Of a stretch of 5,814 bases of DNA, positions 1-5,814 are shown one piece after another. Within the stretch, counting starts at the first letter, position 1; every line of letters begins with the position of its first letter. Position numbers and translations under genes: made by a program. Source of the stretch: Candidatus Absconditabacterales bacterium. GTDB lineage: Bacteria > Patescibacteria > JAEDAM01 > Absconditabacterales > Absconditicoccaceae. The stretch spans positions 1 through 5,814 of the forward strand of contig CALLUT010000008.1 of NCBI GenBank assembly GCA_938010495.1, given 5' to 3'. Under the pieces are notes generated by a model. The model was not told the DNA's origin, ran no database searches, and saw nothing but the letters and a program-made list of their open reading frames with translations.

Positions 1-22
1 AATAGATCACTACCATATTGTC

Positions 23-1279
23 ATGGATAGTGTGAAACAATTGATACCATGGTTTTTTTGATTTATTCTTCTTTATCATATCTTGCAAACAGTGTTTGTG
101 TTTGGGGTATGATGGGCAGATACTTTTTCATTTTCATTAATCAAAGAATTACTTTGGGTACTCCTTGTCCTGTCATCACTTGTATATTGACGAAAAGAAT
201 TTGTTTGATCAACAAAGAAATATTGAATGCTTTATTACCTGTTTTTTCTCTTAATACTACGGGCTATAATACACACGATTCAATTATGAATAGATCCAAA
301 AACTGCTCTAATATGATTTAAATACGATATTCGACCATTGTTTGTTTTGGTGTCTGCAATAGCATGCTGATCAACATTACAAGCAATAAAACGACCACAC
401 AAAAAAGCAATAGGTCGTATTATACTTGCTATTCTTTTATGATGAATCTTGCGACAAACACTTAAATTTTGTTTTCCAGAGGTGTTCATGTACTTTGGAT
501 ATGGAGCAATTTGAGACTATATACTATGATGATCACCACCGTTGTGGTATCGTACTTGACCAGGATGAATGATGAGATTACAGGGGATTTTTGCATGACC
601 AAATAATTATTGATACTTGCTTGTATGATATTTTTGAATTATAGCTTGGTATGTAAAGAAGCAACGAAATAAAAACAAATGAATCTCATTGCTCATTGGA
701 CTACTTTATGTGTCAAGTTTGCTTTTGACTATTTCAAGATGAGCATTAGTGTGAGTTCTTGTACAGGTATGATTATTGTGAATTATATTTTTGCCAAAAC
801 GAAGGAAACGAATAATAACAGTATTGTTCGTATGATGAGTAAGTCTTGTTGGAATAAGTTTTTCTTCAATAAAGAATGCTTCGACCCTTGAACACCTTGA
901 TTCTTGGGTTGAGTGATCACAAGCGTTTATCAAAGCCCCACTTTGATATTGATTAGGTAGCTCATGACCATCAGTACATTTTGAATGAGTCTATTTGCCA
1001 GAGAATCAATACTTACAAATAGCGTTAGATTTGTGATGGCCATGATTACTTTTATGGTTATGAGTATGGATTGTTCTCATCACAATCTTATTGAAAAAGA
1101 TACATTGAGAAGAACAATGATCAACAAAAAAAATCATACTAATTTGTTTCTTAGCATGACTTATATGATTATTGGTAGAGTGATTATTTCTTCATACATT
1201 TGAAGATAGTATGGTTAACTATTTATTTCTTGGGGTGATGTGATTGTATCTTAGTTCATTTCACTCACTCAATCAATAA
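23..1279 (+). CDS. O-antigen ligase / Wzy polymerase family membrane protein (Wzy_C-like), UGA=Gly
   Basis: With TGA read as glycine this frame runs unbroken to TAA at 1277-1279 and gives 418 residues from the ATG at 23, a normal length for the family. It contains about 40 in-frame TGA codons. Roughly a dozen hydrophobic segments are visible. The family pattern is clear: RLQGIFAGPNNYG (about 185-197), TISRGALVG (236-244), then a soluble loop with PLGYGLGSSG (306-315) leading into ENQYLQIALDLGWPGLLLWLG (327-347). Members of this family transfer or polymerise lipid-carrier-linked oligosaccharides at the outer face of the cytoplasmic membrane, so the likely role is surface glycan or glycoprotein assembly. 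Ligase and polymerase cannot be told apart here. The start is uncertain: the frame is open to base 2, no Shine-Dalgarno is seen, and the true start may lie outside the window. The ATG at 23 is chosen because a short polar stretch is followed at once by the first membrane segment. The 3' end overlaps the convergent gene by 29 bp. Confidence 0.85.
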
Positions 1280-2141
1280 TTCAATCTTCATGTTTGATTT
1301 TGTTCCATACTTTCCACCAACATGTTATAAAGAATGCTTCTATGATTCATTCTACATAAGATACTAAGAAAATTAGCAACAGCATAATACAAATAAATGA
1401 TATTTTCAAGAATAGGATGTTATCAAGTCACATTCGTGTTCAAGCATAGATTATTCCTAATGGGATTCATACAAGAACTACAATATTTATAACAAATCTA
1501 ATAGTTAGAGCCAATGTTAGAAATGCGAATTTAGTGGTTATTTTAATGTTGTTCATGGCAAGAGAGGCACTCTTTGTCATTGCTGAAAAGAATTTTTCTC
1601 ATTCAAGAACAATAAACATTTTTCAATAAGAAAAAAATATAGCTACAAAAATTGTTAAGAGTATCCAAATCACAAGAAGTACTTTTATGAGTCAGCTATC
1701 AATAATATTAATTGCATACATTCTCAGTATTGCAAAAAGGACTACGTGAACGTGAAATAATCACGTTGCTGCATGAAATTCAAACATTGGAAAAAATTTA
1801 CCAAATCACTTACTTAATGATGTAGTTCATTGTTGACGTCATTCATGTTTGTATATTAACATAGATGCTTCTCAAATTGGTGGCAATATCCAATATCATA
1901 TTGCAAGTATTACTCAGAGAATAAGAAGTGGTCAAAACCGTCATCATTCAACAGACATCATTTCTTGGAACAATCATACAAATTGAGATACAATTGCATT
2001 ATCTATGAAATAGTGTGAGTACCAAATAATCAGAATTGTAAAAATCAACGAATGAATAAACATCGTAACTGTTGATAATCTGATGAATTTGGTATCATCT
2101 CATAGTTCGTTTATAGTTTCAGCTATGATATTGTGTCTCAT
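1251..2141 (-). CDS. Conserved-type polytopic membrane protein of unknown function, UGA=Gly
   Basis: The minus-strand frame is open from ATG at 2141-2139 to TAA at 1253-1251 and gives 296 residues; 21 of its 23 glycines are TGA. I do not recognise the family. About six hydrophobic segments can be seen at residues 21-45, 68-95, 125-145, 151-173, 203-232 and 243-270. A polar stretch lies at about 96-116, and the C-terminal tail is charged (KIKHEDGIIDG). After the fourth segment comes FIVLEGEKFFSAMTKSASLA followed by NNIK, a layout resembling multi-helix membrane proteins in which a short amphipathic helix ends in Lys-Ser before a long helix; this is only a resemblance. The start codon shares its A with the TAA of the upstream pseudouridine synthase gene (TAATG), so translational coupling and co-transcription are likely. 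No Shine-Dalgarno is visible. Its last 29 bp overlap the end of the convergent Wzy-like gene. That the frame is a real gene is well supported by length, codon use and hydrophobicity; the function is unknown. Confidence 0.8.
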
Positions 2142-3136
2142 TAATTGAGGAGTTCATTAAAACTGTCAGGTAATCGAGCAGTGAATTCGACTTGTTTATC
2201 ATGAAATGGATCAAAAAATCAATACGTGTGACTATGAAGTAGTTGTCTTTTTATAGCAAGTTTTTTCACTGCTTTACGATTTATAACGGGGTTTCCATAC
2301 ATTATATCTCCAACAACTGGATTTCATAAGTATGCTGCATGTACTCTAATTTGATGCATTCTTCATGTTTTTATTATTACGCGTGTCATAGTAATTGGTC
2401 ATAGTATCTTGTGTGTAACTGTTTGTTCTGGGAAATATGTGCTGAGAGACTCTTTTCATTTTCAAGGTTCACGATTTACAAACGTTTTTCACCTTCACAT
2501 CTTTTTATCAAATCATGTGAAAAGTGGTTGATCAACAATTGTTTTCTTTTTGAGTTCTCACACAAGAATCGTGTAGTATTGTTTAGAGACTTTTCTTTCT
2601 CTAATGATAGTGTTGAGGTGTTGTAATGCTTGATATGTTTTTGCAGCAATAAGAACTCAACTAGTATCTTTGTCTAATCTAAAACAAAATTGAGGAGAAA
2701 ATGTCTCTGTCCATACAGCTCAGTTTGTTTGTTTGAGATATGATTGTAACATGTCATGCATAGTGACATCATTGAGATGCTTTTGTCATGGATGAAGAAC
2801 TATTCATGCTGGTTTGTTAAACACAAGCCGCTGATCATCTTCGTGAATAATATGTTTTTGAATTTCTTCTATTGGAAGTCTTGCAATTTTTTTCTTTTTC
2901 GAAGCAGTAGAGTGAAGAGCAGATTTTTCTGTTTCACGAGAATCATCCCATACTATTTCATCTCATTTTTGTAATCTGTATTTTTCTTTTTGTTTACGTC
3001 AATTTACTTTGATAGCTCATTTTCTTATTCGAGAAAAGATATCACCTAGAGTGATGTCAGCATGGTTTTTAAAGTATTTTCTACAGAATCTATCGAATCT
3101 TTGATCTGCTTCATTTGCAGCAACAATATGTTTCAT
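2141..3136 (-). CDS. RluA-family 23S rRNA pseudouridine synthase with S4 domain (RluC/RluD-like), UGA=Gly
   Basis: The minus-strand frame gives 331 residues from ATG at 3136-3134 to TAA at 2143-2141; 17 of 20 glycines are TGA. An S4-type RNA-binding region covers about residues 12-62 (GDIFSRIRKGAIKVNGRKQK, then QKGDEI). After a lysine-rich linker (about 66-92) comes the catalytic domain: NKPAGIVLHPG (107-117), the RLDKDTSG motif at 153-160 with the presumed nucleophile Asp155, and TGRMHQIRVHAAYLGNPVVGD (257-277). These motifs define the RluA family, which isomerises specific uridines in 23S rRNA to pseudouridine. Length and S4 domain fit RluC or RluD; the target position cannot be told from this sequence. 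Just upstream the frame is closed by TAA and TAG, and no other in-frame ATG lies between them and 3136, so this start is firm even though no Shine-Dalgarno precedes it. The stop overlaps the start of the downstream membrane-protein gene. Confidence 0.93.
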
Positions 3137-3274
3137 GTGAATAAGTATAATGATTGTTTTTGTTGGTACAATGGAGAGGAGGAAAATATACTAAGTATTT
3201 TACATTTCATAAAAACATAGTGTAGTAGACCATTCCTTGACAGAGAGGCTTCTTTTACCATACTTTCCATACTT

Positions 3275-3292
3275 ATAGTGAATTGTCACTAT
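3275..3292. repeat. 7-bp inverted repeat in the divergent intergenic region; possible operator
   Basis: ATAGTGA and TCACTAT form perfect 7-bp arms around a 4-base spacer. The repeat lies in the 190-bp gap between the divergently oriented pseudouridine synthase and aquaporin genes, 35 bp before the aquaporin ATG. A TATAGT hexamer, a possible -10 element for the aquaporin gene, overlaps the left arm at 3274-3279, which would fit a regulator-binding site. There is no T-run directly after it, so it is unlikely to be a terminator. The rest of the gap is AT-rich with T tracts at 3302-3319; I see no convincing -35 element on either strand. An arm this short in AT-rich DNA can occur by chance. Confidence 0.3.
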
Positions 3293-3326
3293 TGGCCTTA
3301 ACTTTTTTATCATTTTTTTATAGAAC

Positions 3327-3941
3327 ATGTCTGCAAAACTTCTCACAGAGTTTCTAGGTACTTTCTTTTTGGTTTTTGTAATTGCATTAACAGGTAATCC
3401 AATTGCTATTTGATTTATGCTTATGGTTATGGTTTATATGGGTGGTCACGTTTCATGAGCACATTATAATCCAGCTATTACATTCGGACTATGGTTAAAG
3501 AAAAAAGTTACACTTACAGAAATGTTAAACTATCGATGGGTACAATTATTGGCATGAATTATTGCTGCTTTACTTGCACGATGGTTAACAGGTACATGAT
3601 TTGTAGCTATGCCATGAGATGCTGCGACATGATTACAAGCTATTGTAGTAGAAATTATATTTACTTTTGCTTTAGTTCTTGTGGTAATGAATGTTGCTGT
3701 ATCAAGTAAAACTAAATGAAATAGTTTCTATTGATTAGCAATTTGATTAACAGTATTGGCTGCTGCTTTTGCATGATGACCAATTTCATGATGAGCATTT
3801 AATCCAGCTGTATGATTAGGACCAATTATCTTTGACGTGCTTCAATGATGATCAAATCCTCAACGATGGATATATTTGGTATGACCTTTACTTTGATGAG
3901 CACTTGCTGCTTTAGTATGGGGTATACAAGAAGGAGAGTAA
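3327..3941 (+). CDS. MIP-family channel (aquaporin / glycerol facilitator-like), UGA=Gly
   Basis: ATG at 3327 to TAA at 3939-3941 gives 204 residues with 19 TGA glycine codons, a little shorter than typical bacterial MIPs of about 230-280. The two-fold MIP layout is plain: helix 1 begins with TEFLGTFFLVFV, the first half-helix carries SGAHYNPAITFG (about 43-54), helix 4 has the matching glutamate in VVEIIFTFALVLVV, the second half-helix carries GGAFNPAVGLGP, and helix 6 contains WIYLVGPLLGALAA. Both NPA motifs are intact, so a working pore across the cytoplasmic membrane for water or small neutral solutes is likely. The residue after the second NPA, normally the arginine of the aromatic/arginine filter (NPAR), is valine here, so substrate choice is uncertain. 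No Shine-Dalgarno precedes the ATG (TTTTTTTATAGAAC). The gene stands alone and ends in an intrinsic terminator. One might try the symbol aqpZ or glpF, but the sequence does not decide between them. Confidence 0.92.
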
Positions 3942-3962
3942 TAATAATTTCTTCCATATAAT

Positions 3963-3995
3963 AAAAAGAGATCTCAATCGAGATCTCTTTTTTTT
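3963..3995 (+). terminator. Rho-independent terminator after the aquaporin-like gene
   Basis: AAAAAGAGATCTC and GAGATCTCTTTTT form a perfect 13-bp stem around the loop AATC, and the T-run continues to 3995. It begins 22 bp after the aquaporin stop codon. The A-run on the left arm means the hairpin also has a T-run on the opposite strand, but no minus-strand gene ends here, so its main job is to end the aquaporin transcript and separate it from secA. Confidence 0.88.
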
Positions 3996-4068
3996 AAGAG
4001 ATAATTTAATTATTGTCAATATATAATATTCCTACCTTATTTTTTAGTCTATAACCTAGTATCACCTT

Positions 4069-4096
4069 TTGCATATTCGTGATATTTGCTTATACT
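4069..4096 (+). promoter_or_regulatory. Possible sigma-70-type promoter for secA
   Basis: TTGCAT at 4069-4074 and TATACT at 4091-4096 are separated by 16 bp and lie about 50 bp before the secA ATG, downstream of the aquaporin terminator. The -10 hexamer matches TATAAT at 5 of 6 positions; the -35 hexamer is weak (TTG only). The region is so AT-rich that other -10-like hexamers occur, for example TATAGA at 4107-4112, so the exact site is a guess. That some promoter lies in 3996-4147 follows from the terminator upstream. Confidence 0.3.
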
Positions 4097-4147
4097 TTAT
4101 AGTTGTTATAGAACAAAAATTTTTATAAAAAGAACACTAGAAAAAGT

Positions 4148-5814
4148 ATGGCATTAGATTGGATTTTGAACAAGATTTCATGAGATTATAATGAAAAGAA
4201 ATTAAAGAGTATCAGACCTCTTGTTACTCAAATAAATGTGCTATGTGATGAATGGGATGCACTTTCTGATGAACAAATTCAAGCAAAGACACCAGAATTC
4301 AAAGCTAGAATCCTTGCATGAGAAACAACAGATGATCTTATGATTGAAGCGTTTGCTACAGTAAAACAAGCCTGTAAAAGACTTGTTGGAACTGAAGTAG
4401 AAGTAAAATGAGATAAGCTTGACCGGGTTATGGTTCCATATGATGTACAACTTATTTGATGAATCGTTTTGCATCAATGAATGAATGGGGAAATGAGAAC
4501 GTGAGAGTGAAAAACTCTTGTTGCAACATTGCCTGCTTATTTAAATGCTCTTGAAGGTAAATGAGTGCATGTAGTAACAGTAAATGATTACTTGGCTTCT
4601 CGTGATGCTGAATGGATGTCATATCTCTATAACTGGCTAGGACTTACTGTAGGTCATGTTATCAAATGAGTTCCACTAGATACAAGAAGAGCACAATATG
4701 AATGTGATATTACTTATGTAGAAAACTCAGAACTTGGGTTTGATTATCTAAGAGATAATTTGGCAAAAACTGTTGATGAAAGAAACCTTCTCTGGAGACC
4801 ATTGCATTATGCAATTATTGATGAGGTAGATAGTATTTTGATTGATGAAGCAAGAACTCCGCTTATTATTTCACAACCAAGTGATGTTCCTACAGAAAAA
4901 TACGTACAATACTCAAAACTTATCCAATTTCTAAAACCTTCAAAAACAAAGAAGAAAATTAAACAATGATTCCTAAAAGAATTATTGAGTGATGTGAAAA
5001 ATTGAGAAGAAGAAGAAATAGAAGATGATGGTGGTGATTACTATGTAGAAGAAAAATCTAAATCAGTAACACTAAGTAGTCATGGTATTAGAAAATTAGA
5101 AAAATTACTCAATGTAGACAATATCTATAAGGATTTATGATACGATGAAATTCATCATATTGAAAATGCTTTGAGAGCAAATGCAGTATATCATAAAGAT
5201 AAAGAATATTTGGTTTCAAATGGTGAAGTACTTATTGTAGACGAAAATACTTGACGTGCTATGCCGTGAAGAAGATATTCTGAATGACTTCACCAAGCGA
5301 TCGAAGCAAAAGAATGACTCACTATTCAAAGAGAATCGAGAACACTTGCTTCTATTACTTATCAACATTTCTTCAAACAATATACAAAACTTTCTGGGAT
5401 GACGGGTACTGCGGAAACAGAAGCAGAAGAGTTTGAAAAAATTTACGAATTGGAAGTTGTTATTATACCAACAAACAAACCTATTTTGAGAGTTGATAAA
5501 AATGATGCAGTGTATTTCAATCAAGACGCAAAATGGAAAGCTGTAGTAGACCATATTAAATTTTATCATACTGTTGGAGTACCTATTTTGATCGGTACGT
5601 CATCTATACATACATCAGAACTTGTTTCTTCTATTTTGAAAAAAATGGCGTTACAACATACAGTGTTAAATGCAAAATACCATGAACAAGAAGCTACGAT
5701 TGTAAAAAATGCATGAGCAAAGGGGAGTATTGTGGTTGCTACAAATATGGCATGACGTGGTACTGACATCAAATTAGACTCTTCATTAAATCTAACAATT
5801 GCTAAGAAATATGC
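4148..5814 (+). CDS. secA: Preprotein translocase ATPase SecA (3' end cut by window edge), UGA=Gly
   Basis: From ATG at 4148 the frame stays open to the window end, giving 555 residues of a protein usually about 800-900 long. SecA is the ATP-driven motor that pushes preproteins through SecYEG. Visible parts are: N-terminal region; [23 protein letters not shown] with Walker A at about 118-123; [21 protein letters not shown] (197-204); Walker [20 protein letters not shown] (224-242); a preprotein-crosslinking domain at roughly 225-370 ending in [27 protein letters not shown]; then [10 protein letters not shown] (416-425) and the second nucleotide-binding fold with ILIGTSSI and VATNMAGRGTDI (530-541). 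The C-terminal scaffold and wing domains lie beyond the edge. Nineteen of 35 glycines are TGA, including both in GEGKT and one in MAGRGTD. The Gly usual after IIS is Gln243. A charged stretch (KTKKKIK at 266-272, then EEEEIEDD at 287-294) sits in the crosslinking domain. No clear Shine-Dalgarno; AGAAAAAG precedes the ATG closely. Confidence 0.97.

Noticed and set aside
490..680. A structured RNA gene or degraded gene between apparent frames
   Set aside because: No tRNA arms, tmRNA or RNase P signatures were seen, and the stretch is coding for residues of the Wzy-like protein including RLQGIFAGPNNYG.
280..1203. Short standard-code frames on both strands (for example 280-489 minus, 679-891 plus, 706-933 minus, 985-1203 plus)
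   Set aside because: All lie out of frame or antisense within the continuous table-25 frame of the Wzy-like gene, which carries clear family motifs. Their translations match nothing I recognise.
3963..3995. The GAGATCTC hairpin as an insertion-site repeat or regulator site
   Set aside because: Stem, 4-base loop and following T-run just after a stop codon fit an intrinsic terminator, and no transposase or duplicated flank is present.
4241..5772. Minus-strand frames opposite secA (4241-4477, 5216-5569, 5566-5772)
   Set aside because: They are antisense shadows of the SecA frame; their translations are Phe/Ser/Cys-rich and match no family I know.
4148..5814. secA or the channel gene as pseudogenes broken by many stop codons
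   Set aside because: Every interruption is TGA, never TAA or TAG, and the TGAs coincide with conserved glycines. There are no frameshifts.
1..5814. TGA as tryptophan (Mycoplasma-type code) or selenocysteine
   Set aside because: TGA occurs at invariant glycine positions such as Walker A, is far too frequent for selenocysteine, and Trp is encoded by TGG.

Overview
The window comes from a bacterium that reads UGA as glycine (translation table 25), as known for the candidate phyla Gracilibacteria (BD1-5) and Absconditabacteria (SR1) of the Patescibacteria/CPR. Under the standard code almost nothing here is a gene. With TGA read as Gly, five long clean frames cover about 93% of the window. They contain about 115 in-frame TGA codons, and these fall on invariant glycines such as both glycines of the SecA Walker A core GEGKT. 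All four genes whose ends are visible stop at TAA. The DNA is AT-rich, by eye roughly one third G+C.

Layout. (1) Positions 23-1279, plus strand: a polytopic O-antigen ligase/polymerase (Wzy_C) type protein, whose frame is open to the left edge. (2) Positions 1251-2141, minus strand: a six-segment membrane protein of unknown function, whose 3' end overlaps gene 1 tail to tail by 29 bp. (3) Positions 2141-3136, minus strand: an RluA-family 23S rRNA pseudouridine synthase with an S4 domain. It lies directly upstream of gene 2 and shares a TAATG stop/start with it, so 3 and 2 look like one transcript. (4) A 190-bp divergent intergenic region with a 7-bp inverted repeat. (5) Positions 3327-3941, plus strand: a MIP-family channel (aquaporin-like) followed by a strong intrinsic terminator. 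(6) A 206-bp gap holding that terminator and a possible promoter. (7) Positions 4148-5814, plus strand: the first 555 codons of SecA, cut by the right edge.

Functionally this is mostly housekeeping and cell-envelope content: protein export (SecA), ribosome modification, a small-solute or water channel, surface glycan assembly and an unknown membrane protein. Apart from the putative pseudouridine synthase/membrane protein pair, the genes look like separate transcription units. I see no mobile element, CRISPR array, tRNA or rRNA. The notable points are the recoding itself, the overlapping convergent gene ends, and a MIP channel that lacks the usual selectivity-filter arginine after its second NPA motif.
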